Translations under genes and position numbers: made by a program
Notes under the pieces: model-generated
Database searches by the model: none
What the model saw: only the letters and a program-made list of their open reading frames with translations
Told to the model about the DNA's origin: nothing
Part shown: one piece after another, positions 37,813-46,102 of the stretch
How the letters are laid out: every line of letters begins with the position of its first letter
Numbering within the stretch: the stretch's first letter is position 1
Source: Flavobacteriales bacterium
GTDB taxonomy: Bacteria; Bacteroidota; Bacteroidia; Flavobacteriales_F; PHOS-HE28
Length of the DNA stretch: 64,000 bases
Direction of reading: 5' to 3'
NCBI GenBank assembly: GCA_016717225.1
Contig: JADKGB010000004.1
Coordinates: forward strand, 62,001 to 126,000

Positions 37813-37843
37813 CAAATGTAGAAGTAAATACCACCGGTCCAAA
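37813..37843 (-). promoter_or_regulatory. Strong promoter of the tRNA-tuf-secE-nusG-rpl-rpo operon
   Basis: On the minus strand TTTG (37843-37840), exactly 19 nt, then TACATTTG (37820-37813) matches the Bacteroidota -33/-7 consensus completely. It lies about 65 bp upstream of the first tRNA and directly next to the hpf terminator. Confidence 0.8.
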
Positions 37844-37844
37844 T

Positions 37845-37878
37845 GCGAAAGGCCACGGAATTTCCCGTGGCCTTTCGC
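37845..37878 (-). terminator. Terminator of the rpsU-xerC-hpf unit
   Basis: A perfect 14-bp stem (GCGAAAGGCCACGG / CCGTGGCCTTTCGC) with a 6-nt loop, 41 bp after the hpf stop. Its 3' foot is one base from the -33 box of the next promoter. The following bases (ATTTGG) are only weakly U-rich. Confidence 0.75.
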
Positions 37879-37919
37879 GGTGGTGAAGATCGCGTCGGAA
37901 CGCGCGTGGATACTGGGGA

Positions 37920-38225
37920 TCAGCTGGCTTTGCGAAGATCGGGTTTGTTGCGGGAGACCTGGGTACGCAGCGCTTCGACGGTGCTGATCACTGCTTCTTC
38001 GAAGGTTTTGCCTTTGCGTTTGGCGAAAAGATCCGGTCCCGGAACCGCCAATCGGATCTCCACATGCTTGTTCTCCCGATTCTCCCCGTCGTGCTCTATT
38101 CGAAGGAAAACCTCGCCAGATAGAATGCTGTCATGGAACTGCTCCAGTTTGGCAAGTTTTTCCTGGATAAAATCGACCAGTTTGGTGTCTGCGTCGAAAT
38201 GGATGGAATGCACCTGTACGTTCAT
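37920..38225 (-). CDS. hpf: Ribosome hibernation promoting factor (HPF/YfiA family, short form)
   Basis: A 101-residue protein from the ATG at 38225 (MNVQVHSIHFDADTKLVDFI). It has the S30AE/YfiA beta-alpha-beta fold, with KLAKLEQFHDSI and a C-terminal helix carrying TFEEAVISTVEALRTQV. The family binds the 30S decoding centre in stationary phase, blocks translation and protects ribosomes. The short form lacks the dimerising C-terminal domain. It starts 4 bp after xerC and ends at a terminator. Confidence 0.9.
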   Translation of the reverse strand: MNVQVHSIHFDADTKLVDFIQEKLAKLEQFHDSILSGEVFLRIEHDGENRENKHVEIRLAVPGPDLFAKRKGKTFEEAVISTVEALRTQVSRNKPDLRKAS

Positions 38226-38229
38226 GGCT

Positions 38230-39171
38230 TTATGGTTTAGCCCCGGCCTCGGAGCCGGGGTTGTTGGTTGGTGTTGGTTTGGATCCACCACGCGGGTGGG
38301 CCTGTTGATGAGCTTTTTTTAGTTTTTCTACCGTGTTGTGCGTGTACACCTGTGTGGCGGCAAGGCTAGCATGGCCTAACAGTTCCTTCACGGCGTTCAG
38401 ATCGGCTCCGTTGTTGAGCAAGTGCGTGGCGAACGTGTGTCGGAGCACGTGTGGGCTTCGTTTTTGTTGGGAACTGACCGCACCAAGGTAGTGCCTCACG
38501 ATGCGTTGTACGGTGCGCCGCGGCATGGGTTCGCCAGAATTTTTCACAAGCAGTGGCGTATTTGACAACACTTGGGGATCCAGACGGTTCCGTTCCTTCA
38601 AATAACCCTGGATAAGATCCGCCAACGGATCGGCTATGGGAAGAATGCGCTCCTTGTTCCGTTTACCCAACACCCGTATGGTTTTCCGGCGGAGATCGAT
38701 ATCTGCGGGAGCAAGCCCGAGCAACTCCGCCAAACGCATTCCGGTTCCATAAAGCAGCTCGATGGTGAGCCGGTCGCGCCGCCCGTCAAAATCATCGGGC
38801 CATTCGTAAGTGGTAAGGAGGTTTTCCATGCGGCCCACTTCCACATATTCGGGCAGGCGCTTCGGCGTCTTGGGCGGTTCGATCAGGTCTGTTGGGTCGG
38901 CACTCATCTCCCCTACCGTTCGGGCGAATTTGAAGAAGGCGCGAAGGGAACTCAATTTGCGGTTCACGCTTCGTGGGCCAGTACCACTCTCCATAAGGCG
39001 CATCATCCAAGCGCGAACGGCTTTGTCGTTGGCCTGTTCCGGCTGGTCGATCCCAACCGCTTCTTTCAAGAAGATCCTGAACTGCGTGATATCCTGGCCA
39101 TAGGCCTTCACGGTTAGGGCGCTGCTGCGCTTCTCGTAGGCGAGGTGTTCAAGAAAGCGATCTACCAGCAT
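38230..39171 (-). CDS. Tyrosine recombinase XerC/XerD family
   Basis: The 313-residue site-specific recombinase has an N-terminal SAM-like core-binding domain (about 1-90, FLEHLAYEKRSSALTVKAYG) and a C-terminal catalytic domain. Catalytic residues are seen in order: Arg in TGMRLAELLGL, His/Arg in HVLRHTFATHLL, His in LLGHASLA and the nucleophile Tyr in TQVYTH. It probably resolves chromosome dimers at dif, but XerC and XerD cannot be told apart here. The ATG at 39171 is preferred over the frame start at 39210. Its place between rpsU and hpf is typical of Bacteroidota and argues against a mobile integrase. Confidence 0.88.
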   Translation of the reverse strand: MLVDRFLEHLAYEKRSSALTVKAYGQDITQFRIFLKEAVGIDQPEQANDKAVRAWMMRLMESGTGPRSVNRKLSSLRAFFKFARTVGEMSADPTDLIEPPKTPKRLPEYVEVGRMENLLTTYEWPDDFDGRRDRLTIELLYGTGMRLAELLGLAPADIDLRRKTIRVLGKRNKERILPIADPLADLIQGYLKERNRLDPQVLSNTPLLVKNSGEPMPRRTVQRIVRHYLGAVSSQQKRSPHVLRHTFATHLLNNGADLNAVKELLGHASLAATQVYTHNTVEKLKKAHQQAHPRGGSKPTPTNNPGSEAGAKP

Positions 39172-39269
39172 CAACGCAAAAGAGGCGAAAAGACCAACCG
39201 GTCCTTTCACCTCTTAACGATGGTTTTGTACGATGTAGTGCTTACAACACTGCGAAGCAGGGGTATCCC

Positions 39270-39461
39270 CTACTGTTCGCCGCCGTAGGTCACCATCTTG
39301 TACACAGCGCGAAGGACCTTCTGGCGGCGCTTGATGCTGGGCTTGATGAAGGCCTGGCGCTTCCGCAACGCGCGAAGCGTGCCGGTGCGCTCGAATTTCT
39401 TCTTGAACTTCTTCAGAGCCTTATCAATTGGCTCGCCTTCTTTTACGGGGATGATCAGCAT
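39270..39461 (-). CDS. rpsU: 30S ribosomal protein S21
   Basis: A 63-residue basic protein (MLIIPVKEGEPIDKALKKF, then GTLRALRKRQAFIKPSIKRR), typical bS21. It binds the platform near the anti-Shine-Dalgarno end of 16S rRNA. The ATG at 39461 lies 22 bp from a recognisable promoter; the open frame to 39512 would overlap that promoter. First gene of the rpsU-xerC-hpf unit. Confidence 0.95.
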   Translation of the reverse strand: MLIIPVKEGEPIDKALKKFKKKFERTGTLRALRKRQAFIKPSIKRRQKVLRAVYKMVTYGGEQ

Positions 39462-39482
39462 GTGCTTTTTGGAAACGGGGTG

Positions 39483-39512
39483 CGAATATAGCGGGCGAAT
39501 GGATCCGTGCAA
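39483..39512 (-). promoter_or_regulatory. Promoter of rpsU-xerC-hpf
   Basis: On the minus strand TTG (39512-39510), 19 nt, then TATATTCG (39490-39483), one base from the TAnnTTTG consensus. The ATG of rpsU is 22 bp downstream. Confidence 0.65.
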
Positions 39513-39569
39513 CTCTGATCTGGCCGATCTGATCCGTTGATCACCTTCGATCAGTACGAAAAGTCGTCA

Positions 39570-40712
39570 TTACCGCAAGATCTCCCTCCCGATCACCAAC
39601 TTCTGGATCTCGCTGGTGCCTTCACCGATGGTGCAGAGCTTGCTGTCGCGGTAGAATTTCTCAACGGGAAAGTCCTTGGTATAGCCGTAGCCCCCGAAGA
39701 TCTGGACGGCTTCGTTGCTGGCCTGCACGCATACCTCGCTGGCGAAATACTTGGCCATGGCCCCGGTCTTGGTCACTTTCTCACCACGGTTTTTCTGGTC
39801 GCTAACTTGGCGTATCAGCAGTTCTGATGCTTCAATGCGAGTTGCCATATCGGCGATCTTGAAACTGATCGCTTGGAAGTTGGCGATGGGCTGGCCGAAC
39901 TGTTCGCGCTCCTTGGCATACTTCACACTGGCATCGAAAGCGCCCTTGGCAATACCAAGGCTCAACGCCGCAATGCTGATACGACCACCATCAAGGATCT
40001 TCATGGCCTGCTGAAAGCCTTCACCCACCTTGCCCAAAATGTTCTCTTCGGACACGCGGCAATCCTCGAAGATCACTTCAGCGGTTTCACTGGCACGCAT
40101 GCCCAGCTTGTTCTCCTTCTTGCCTGCCTTCAAGCCCGGTGTGCCGCGCTCGATCACAAAGGCCGTCATGCCCTTGCTGTCCAAGAGCTCGCCGGTACGC
40201 ACAATGGCAACGATCACATCGCTGCTGATACCGTGCGTGATCCAGCACTTGGTCCCGTTCAGGATCCAGTCGGTGCCGTCTTTCTTTGCCGTGCATTTCA
40301 TGCGCATGGCATCGCTACCGGTATTCGGCTCAGTGAGGGCCCATGCACCCAACCATTCTCCTGTGGCCAATTTGGTCAACCACTTCTTCTTCTGCTCGTG
40401 GTTGCCGAAGTAGTTGATGTGACCCGTACACAATGAATTGTGCGCCGCCACGCTGAGGCCGATGCTTCCGCAAACACGTGATACTTCCACGATGGTATCC
40501 ACATACTCGTGATAGCCGAGACCAGCGCCACCATATTCTTCTGGAACAAAAACGCCAAGCATTCCAGCAGGACCGAAGTGGTCGGTAAAAAGCTTCTTGG
40601 GAAAATGTTGGGGTTCGTCCCAATCCATCACATTGGGGCGCACTTCGCGTTCAACGAGATCGCGCACGGCTTGCACGATCATGGACTGGTTCTCTGTGTT
40701 ATTCAGTTGCAT
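39570..40712 (-). CDS. Acyl-CoA dehydrogenase
   Basis: The 380-residue FAD flavoprotein catalyses alpha,beta-dehydrogenation of acyl-CoA. All three family domains are present. ALTEPNTGSDA and KCWITHG lie in the middle FAD-contact region, and the C-terminal QIFGGYGYTKDFPVEKFYRD contains the usual QxxGGxGY pattern. The catalytic glutamate is probably the one in IGEGTSEIQKLVI. The sequence resembles short-chain/butyryl-CoA dehydrogenases. It is the last gene of a tight four-gene operon, 2 bp after apt, though the partners show no clear link to beta-oxidation. Confidence 0.92.
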   Translation of the reverse strand: MQLNNTENQSMIVQAVRDLVEREVRPNVMDWDEPQHFPKKLFTDHFGPAGMLGVFVPEEYGGAGLGYHEYVDTIVEVSRVCGSIGLSVAAHNSLCTGHINYFGNHEQKKKWLTKLATGEWLGAWALTEPNTGSDAMRMKCTAKKDGTDWILNGTKCWITHGISSDVIVAIVRTGELLDSKGMTAFVIERGTPGLKAGKKENKLGMRASETAEVIFEDCRVSEENILGKVGEGFQQAMKILDGGRISIAALSLGIAKGAFDASVKYAKEREQFGQPIANFQAISFKIADMATRIEASELLIRQVSDQKNRGEKVTKTGAMAKYFASEVCVQASNEAVQIFGGYGYTKDFPVEKFYRDSKLCTIGEGTSEIQKLVIGREILR

Positions 40713-40714
40713 GG

Positions 40715-41245
40715 TCAGTAAGTCGCGAGGCGGAAGATGTCCGCGTTATAGGGTCGCAAGCGCTCAACGCCTCGCAAGAATGAAAGTTCGATCAGAAAAC
40801 TGAAACCAGCGACGGTACCTTGTTGCATGCGGATCAGTTCCGCTGCGGCCATGGCGGTTCCGCCCGTTGCGAGCAGATCATCGTGAACGAGCACACGCAT
40901 GCCTGGCTTCACGGTGTCCACGTGCATTTCCACCTCGGCGCTGCCGTATTCAAGATCATACTTGTAGGCCACGGTTTTCCAAGGGAGTTTGCCCTTCTTG
41001 CGAACCGTAACGAAGGGCACACCGAGTTTCATGGCCAAGGGCATTCCGAAAAGAAACCCCCGGCTTTCGATCCCGGCGATGGCATCGATGCGTTGACCTT
41101 TCAACGATTCCAAGAACCCATCAACACAAGCGTTGCAGAGCGCAGCATCCTCCAGAACGGGAGTTATATCGCGAAAGAGGATCCCCGGTTTGGGAAAATC
41201 AGGCACCGCACGGATAGCGGCTTTCAAACGGTCTTCCAGGATCAC
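40715..41245 (-). CDS. apt: Adenine phosphoribosyltransferase
   Basis: The 176-residue enzyme makes AMP from adenine and PRPP in purine salvage. PRPP-binding motif VLVHDDLLATGGTAMAAAEL, flexible loop region RKKGKLPWKT and IAGIESRGFLFGMPLA are all present. Normal length. The start codon overlaps the stop of the upstream HhH gene (ATGA), so the two are translationally coupled. Confidence 0.95.
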   Translation of the reverse strand: MILEDRLKAAIRAVPDFPKPGILFRDITPVLEDAALCNACVDGFLESLKGQRIDAIAGIESRGFLFGMPLAMKLGVPFVTVRKKGKLPWKTVAYKYDLEYGSAEVEMHVDTVKPGMRVLVHDDLLATGGTAMAAAELIRMQQGTVAGFSFLIELSFLRGVERLRPYNADIFRLATY

Positions 41246-42219
41246 TCGGTGCTGAGGTAGGGCGCAAGTTTACGGTACACACTATCCGAAACAAGTACGC
41301 AATTCTTTATGTCCGCCACGGTTTTGAACGGCCCGTGCAATTTGCGGTAGGCCACAAGCGCTTTGGCGACTTTCCAACCCGCATAGGGATGCGGGCCCAG
41401 TTCTTCCGCCGTGAACGAGTTCAATGGAAACCGGCGAAGCATGAGCGTATCCAACACCAATCGGGTCTTCAGTTCCGCGACAGCATCGGGTCTGTCCCGC
41501 AGGATGTACACTTCGCTCAGTTGATCCAAATTATGGAAGCCACCCAGCCGATCACGGTACTTCACGATGCTGCGGGCGTATGCAGGTCCGATGCCCCGCA
41601 CCTCCACCAATTGGTTCGTATCCGCCGAGTTGATCTCCACCAACACTTTCGCGAAACTGCGAGCAGGTGTATCAGGGTATCGGCGAACAGCGGAGTCTGG
41701 ACGTTCATATTCCGGAAAGCGTTGGCGATCGGCATAGGTTTTTCGTACGATGGAATCCGGCAATTGAATGAACGGCTCCCAGCGAGCGAACAGCTCGGGA
41801 TCCACCACGAACATTTTGGCCACATCGCGCTTGGTCCGGAACTGGCCGCCTTTCGCTTCATACCGCAAGATCGAAGACGCTTGTCGTTCGCTCAAACCCA
41901 GCGCCACCCATTGTTCCAACGGAAGGTGATTGGGATCGAACTTGAACAGAACCAACTTCTCCTCAATTGCCTGGCGATCCGATCGTTGATCCCCGCCGAT
42001 CGAAGATCCTTCATCGGCCTTCATCTGCGCCCAAACCACTTCCAATGCGGCTTTGTCCTTCACTTCATCTGGAGCGATGTATTGCTCATACACCACCCAA
42101 CCGGAAGCGAGAAAACACAGCGACATCAGCATGACGATGCCGTTGCGTTCACCTGCTGGAACGGAGAAGAGATCCTTGAATTCCTCCTTCCAATGGCGGT
42201 CCAAACGCTTCTTGCGCAT
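41242..42219 (-). CDS. Membrane-anchored helix-hairpin-helix (ComEA-like) protein
   Basis: The 325-residue protein has one N-terminal TM helix (about 25-46, IVMLMSLCFLASGWVVYEQYI) and then at least three helix-hairpin-helix units. Visible units are LPLEQWVALGLSERQASSIL, LVEVRGIGPAYARSIVKYRD and GWKVAKALVAYRKLHG. ComEA-type HhH domains bind DNA in natural transformation. Bacteroidota often carry this type outside competence loci, so a role in DNA binding at the membrane is inferred, not shown. It lies between a reductase gene (2 bp gap) and apt (4 bp overlap). Confidence 0.8.
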   Translation of the reverse strand: MRKKRLDRHWKEEFKDLFSVPAGERNGIVMLMSLCFLASGWVVYEQYIAPDEVKDKAALEVVWAQMKADEGSSIGGDQRSDRQAIEEKLVLFKFDPNHLPLEQWVALGLSERQASSILRYEAKGGQFRTKRDVAKMFVVDPELFARWEPFIQLPDSIVRKTYADRQRFPEYERPDSAVRRYPDTPARSFAKVLVEINSADTNQLVEVRGIGPAYARSIVKYRDRLGGFHNLDQLSEVYILRDRPDAVAELKTRLVLDTLMLRRFPLNSFTAEELGPHPYAGWKVAKALVAYRKLHGPFKTVADIKNCVLVSDSVYRKLAPYLSTE

Positions 42220-42221
42220 GC

Positions 42222-43130
42222 CTATGCCATTTGCCGCAATTGATCGCGAAGAATGGCCAAACCCTCTTCGAACCCATGAGGTGCATAACCCAATTCCTTG
42301 CGTGCCTTATCCAGAACGAATCCGGTGCGCGGGGGTCGCTTGGCGGGCTGCGATAAACTGGCTGAAGTGATGGGGTTGATCACACTGGGATCCAGATCGA
42401 AGAAGCGGCCGACGCGCTGAACGAGTTCAAGGATGCTCATGCCATCGGGACCGCTCAGACCATAGATGCCGGTTGCACCCTGCTTCGCGATCCGAATACA
42501 GCCATCGGCCAGGTCCTCAGCAAGTGTGGGCATGCGCCATTGATCATTGACCACATTGATAGGCTGACCTTTCTCCAATGCGTTCTTGGCCCATAACACC
42601 ACGTTGCTTCGGCTAAGTCCCTTGGCAACGCCGTACACAATGATCGTTCGCGCGATGGCCCATTTCGATAACCCGCTGATGATCACGATCCGTTCGGCGT
42701 CCAACTTGCTATGACCGTAGATGCTCAGCGGGTGTGGTTCATCCTCTTCGGTATAAGGGCCAGCCTCTCCATCGAAGATGAAATCGGTGCTCAAGAAAAT
42801 GAAGTGGGCATCTATGTTCTTGGCGGCTTCCACCAGGTGCTTCGTGGCGACCACATTCTGCAGATGACAGTTCACTGGATCCAGTTCACAAGCATCCACA
42901 TTCGTCATAGCTGCGGTATGGATCACTACATCCGGATGGGTCTCGTCGAACGCCCTGTGAACCGCGGCTTCATCGGCACAATCCAATGGCAGGTACAGGT
43001 AACCATCAGGTTCCGGGGTACGATCTTCCCCACGGGAGGTTGCAATTAGCTTGATCCCTTGATCGGATCGCAAAGCAGCCACCAGCTTCTGCCCCAAAAG
43101 GCCATTGGAACCGGTAATGAGAATTCGCAT
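42222..43130 (-). CDS. SDR-family sugar-nucleotide reductase, RmlD-like
   Basis: The 302-residue extended SDR has the NAD(P)-binding motif TGSNGLLGQ at the N-terminus, VVIHTAAMTNVDACE, FLSTDFIFDG and the catalytic YGHSK. This matches the RmlD/dTDP-4-dehydrorhamnose reductase family, but no rmlABC genes are nearby, so the substrate is open. It is the first gene of the operon with the HhH protein, apt and acyl-CoA dehydrogenase. Confidence 0.8.
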   Translation of the reverse strand: MRILITGSNGLLGQKLVAALRSDQGIKLIATSRGEDRTPEPDGYLYLPLDCADEAAVHRAFDETHPDVVIHTAAMTNVDACELDPVNCHLQNVVATKHLVEAAKNIDAHFIFLSTDFIFDGEAGPYTEEDEPHPLSIYGHSKLDAERIVIISGLSKWAIARTIIVYGVAKGLSRSNVVLWAKNALEKGQPINVVNDQWRMPTLAEDLADGCIRIAKQGATGIYGLSGPDGMSILELVQRVGRFFDLDPSVINPITSASLSQPAKRPPRTGFVLDKARKELGYAPHGFEEGLAILRDQLRQMA

Positions 43131-43206
43131 CGATCAAGATCGGGTTGTTAGTGGCACGGCGAAGATGCACAAGCAACTCGGGAATCGATGCCTGGCAGGT
43201 TCCGCG

Positions 43207-43917
43207 TCAGTCTTTATCAACTTCTCTTGAAAAGTACCCCCGCTGTCGCCCTACACTGAAAAAGTGAATGAACAGCACGACATAACTGAGGTAGAAAAGC
43301 GATTGAAGGCAAACGACCGCCTTGCCCCATGGAGTGACCGGGAACAGATCACCAAACCCGATGGTACTTGTGGCCATGAAACTGAAGTAGATAGGATCAG
43401 CCCAGTGTGTGAATTGCTGGTTCAAGTAATGGCCAGCCGCATGGATCACCGCGAAGCTGAAAACCACTTCCACATAATTGAGGAAAATGAGGATCTGTGA
43501 ACGCCGATACGAGCGTGGATTGGCAAAGGCATCGGAGGCGAAGATCAACGTGGGGATGTACATGATCGTCTCCAGCATCAACCAAACGATCAGGAAAAAA
43601 AGCCAAGGGTTGTGCTCCAAACCGTACTTGAGCACAAGCACGGGGAAGATCGTCTTCAACAATACAAAGCCCTCGATAGCCAACTCCTGGTACACTGGCC
43701 CCTTGCGCCAGAAAAGGTGCTTGATATACATGCCCGGAAAGAGGAACTGTGATGCGGCCAGCGCGAGCCGAACCAGCTTTTCGATCCCAGCATCCTCGTC
43801 GAATTCATTGTTCCAAATGCCGCGGATGTTCTCCCACCGCTTGTAGATCACACTGTGGCGGGGCACGTCCTCCGTGCGACCCTTGCCGATCAATAGCTTC
43901 TTGAAGTGTCGTTTCAC
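43207..43917 (-). CDS. Two-pore-helix type potassium channel family protein
   Basis: The 236-residue membrane protein has about four hydrophobic segments (roughly 50-64, 80-98, 104-126, 140-160) plus a last pore helix pair. The selectivity filter reads TSTIGFGD in place of the common TVGYGD, then SLFYLSYVVLFIHFFSV as inner helix. The N-terminus is basic and cytoplasmic. No RCK/TrkA_N domain is fused and none lies next to it. Ion selectivity for potassium is inferred from the GFG filter. Confidence 0.78.
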   Translation of the reverse strand: MKRHFKKLLIGKGRTEDVPRHSVIYKRWENIRGIWNNEFDEDAGIEKLVRLALAASQFLFPGMYIKHLFWRKGPVYQELAIEGFVLLKTIFPVLVLKYGLEHNPWLFFLIVWLMLETIMYIPTLIFASDAFANPRSYRRSQILIFLNYVEVVFSFAVIHAAGHYLNQQFTHWADPIYFSFMATSTIGFGDLFPVTPWGKAVVCLQSLFYLSYVVLFIHFFSVGRQRGYFSREVDKD

Positions 43918-44003
43918 AGGGAGGTGTTCTCACCGACCGCCGGTGTTCGCGGAAGTTAAGGTGATGTGCGGTATGCGGAACTGCACTTTGTCACCTGATA
44001 GAC

Positions 44004-44267
44004 TCAGGGCTTCTTCGCCGAAGGTGCGGTCGCTTTTTCAGGGCGCTTCTCCATGGGTCCGCGCAAGTGAATGATCAGCCCGTTCAGGAAATTCCGAAGA
44101 ACCTGGTCACCGGCAGGCTTGTAATTGGGATGATCCTCGTTCCGGAACAAAGCGCTCAACTCCGTTTCGGTCATTTTGAAATCGACCAGCGCGAGGATCT
44201 TCACAATATCGGTATCGCGGAGCTTGAGGGCCACGCGCAGCTTCTTGAGGATGTCGTTGTTGGTCAT
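44004..44267 (-). CDS. DUF1456 family protein (YehS-like, single domain)
   Basis: The 87-residue protein has MTNNDILKKLRVALKLRDTD, then KMTETELSALFRNEDHPNY and LRNFLNGLIIHLRGP, matching one DUF1456 domain; E. coli YehS has two. The function is unknown. The C-terminal tail is Lys/Pro/Ala-rich. It has no membrane segment. It lies 46 bp downstream of the PspC-domain gene on the same strand. Confidence 0.8.
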   Translation of the reverse strand: MTNNDILKKLRVALKLRDTDIVKILALVDFKMTETELSALFRNEDHPNYKPAGDQVLRNFLNGLIIHLRGPMEKRPEKATAPSAKKP

Positions 44268-44313
44268 GGGCGAATAAGAAAGGCTCCTGAAATGGTATGA
44301 AACGACCGGTTGA

Positions 44314-44544
44314 TCACAACTCCCAAACCGTGCTCCTCTTCGCGAAGGGCCGCTTGATGCGCTCCTTGTGTTGGAGCACGAAGGCCATTACGAGATACCC
44401 TACAAGCGGCAACCCAGCGGTAATGCAACCGAGGTAGATGAAGCTGAGCCGCACCTGCTCGGTCTTGATGTTGAGCTTTTGGGCCCACCATTCGCACACG
44501 CCGAAAGCTTGGCGCTCGAAAAAGGTTTTGATGGGATCGATCAC
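44314..44544 (-). CDS. PspC-domain small membrane protein
   Basis: The 76-residue protein has the PspC fold: an N-terminal amphipathic FGVCEWWAQKLNIKTEQVRL followed by one or two hydrophobic helices (LSFIYLGCITAGLPLVGYLV, MAFVL). In enterobacteria PspC senses envelope stress. Stand-alone short PspC proteins in Bacteroidota have no assigned role. No psp partners are nearby. Confidence 0.75.
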   Translation of the reverse strand: MIDPIKTFFERQAFGVCEWWAQKLNIKTEQVRLSFIYLGCITAGLPLVGYLVMAFVLQHKERIKRPFAKRSTVWEL

Positions 44545-44568
44545 GGGGCAAAGGTGTTGGGGAAAAGG

Positions 44569-44673
44569 CTCACGCAGGGACGCGGAGACGCAGAGGAAGA
44601 GAAGGGCAACAAGTTCGAGTGCAATGGCATTGGGTTATTTGGCATTCTCTGCGCCTCAGCGGTTCTGCGTGAG
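44569..44673. repeat. Imperfect palindromic intergenic element, 27-bp arms
   Basis: The left arm starts CTCACGCAGGGACGCGGAG (44569-44595). The right arm, CTCTGCGCCTCAGCGGTTC onward (44647-44673), is close to its reverse complement. About 50 bp lie between. It fills most of the gap between the PspC gene and DUF2851. The CTCACGCAG-GACGCAGAG wording resembles dispersed REP/MITE-like repeats known from several phyla; only one copy is in this window. Confidence 0.6.
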
Positions 44674-44680
44674 ACCGGGT

Positions 44681-46018
44681 TCACTTCCTGAGCAGGTCCA
44701 CTCCGATGACGCAAGATAGGCAGCGGCGTTGCCCGCAATAGGAGTTCTTCAGCTCGATCAAGGCTTGGCTTCGTGCTGCGGTATCGGCCTTGAGGCCCAG
44801 CTTGGCCCAGCCTTCGAGGATGGTGTTGTGCTCGGGTGGGAGCCGTTCCAATAATTTGAGCGCTCTCTCCTGCAGCGCCTCATCGCCACGCGCACGGCCC
44901 ATGGCAAAGAGATAGGGCACGATCGTGTTGATGATGAGCAATTCCGCACTGGAGCGTCCCAGTCGTTTCGGCGTAGGATCGGTTTCTCGATCGAAGCGAT
45001 AATGATCGGTCCAGTAGCCAAGAGCTTCCACATCCAAATGCCCTAAAACGGAGGCTGGATCATCGTGTTCCAGCAGTTGGCAGAAGGTGCCGTCGCTTTT
45101 GGCGATAAGCTGAGCGAGTTGTGCCAAGCGAATGGTCGGGAAGTTGGGTGGTCGCAACCGGCCGAAGCTCCAAGCGGCCAAAGGTGCCGGTTTCAGAGCA
45201 TGAAGCCCAGCCAGGATGCGATGCTCGTGCTTTAATCGCTGTGGATGATCATCCAAAAAATCGACTTGCAGCAGACCTGCTTGGCCGAAGAGCAAGGACT
45301 CCAAACGAAAAGGATCACCGCGGTATTTCAACAGGACCTTCAGCGGCAACACCCGAGCGAGTATGCCGAACGGTTCCGCATTGGTCTTGAAGCCAAAGCC
45401 ACGAGCGAGCATATGCCAAAACGTTTCCGCGGCATCGTTGCCAATCTGCCTGTAGATCGTTTCTACTTCGGCACATTTGCGTTCCAAACGCTCTATCAGC
45501 AAACGCTCAAGCCACATAGGCAAGCGGCTTTGGTCAGCCTTTGCGAATTGCGACGCGCACGGGATCCAACTCTGGGCGTGCATCAGCTCTTGATAGGCAG
45601 CAACGCTTTCCGGCTGTATGCGATCTTTCAATTCCAGCGTTGGAATACGTGCACCAACGTTGGTGCGGATATCCATGTCGTGTTCGAAGACCACGTGCAA
45701 CACCACATTGTCGTAAGTGGGATCCTTTTCGTGGCCATGCGCGAACCATTCGCTGCTTCTGAGGTGTATTTCGATGTTGCCCGCCCAGAGTTGGCCACCG
45801 ATGCGCACTTGGCCATCTTGCAGATCAGGACCGCTGTTCTTGTGCAACCTGCCCGGTTTCAGGACTTCTACCAACTCGCCATCGACGGTCCTAAGGTCTT
45901 TCCGTTCAAAGAGTTGTTGTTCCCAGATGAATTGCAACAATTCCTCGCGGTAAGGAAATCGCGGGTCGAACAGCACATCCAACGAGGTATTGGTCGAATA
46001 AGGACTTACAGCGGCCAT
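44681..46018 (-). CDS. DUF2851 family protein
   Basis: The 445-residue protein matches DUF2851, a Bacteroidota family of unknown function. Recognisable segments are EELLQFIWEQQLFERKDLRT, LHKNSGPDLQDGQVRIGGQL, WAGNIEIHLRSSEWFAHGH and a C-terminal LKNSYCGQRRCLSCVIGVDL with three cysteines that could bind metal. The middle carries FGILARVLPLKVLLKYRGDP. No signal peptide. It follows pyrF after 84 bp in the same direction. Confidence 0.82.
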   Translation of the reverse strand: MAAVSPYSTNTSLDVLFDPRFPYREELLQFIWEQQLFERKDLRTVDGELVEVLKPGRLHKNSGPDLQDGQVRIGGQLWAGNIEIHLRSSEWFAHGHEKDPTYDNVVLHVVFEHDMDIRTNVGARIPTLELKDRIQPESVAAYQELMHAQSWIPCASQFAKADQSRLPMWLERLLIERLERKCAEVETIYRQIGNDAAETFWHMLARGFGFKTNAEPFGILARVLPLKVLLKYRGDPFRLESLLFGQAGLLQVDFLDDHPQRLKHEHRILAGLHALKPAPLAAWSFGRLRPPNFPTIRLAQLAQLIAKSDGTFCQLLEHDDPASVLGHLDVEALGYWTDHYRFDRETDPTPKRLGRSSAELLIINTIVPYLFAMGRARGDEALQERALKLLERLPPEHNTILEGWAKLGLKADTAARSQALIELKNSYCGQRRCLSCVIGVDLLRK

Positions 46019-46102
46019 GGTCCAAGTTCACCTTGACCAGATTTCCGTCAAGGATCGGCGAAGAAGATAGCAAGCCGATCAGAAGATGAGGCGATCGGGC
46101 GA

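Noticed and set aside
38230..39171. Integrase of a mobile element next to a tRNA cluster
   Set aside because: The gene is in the conserved rpsU-xerC-hpf context, no attachment repeats or cargo genes are seen, and the tRNAs are intact.
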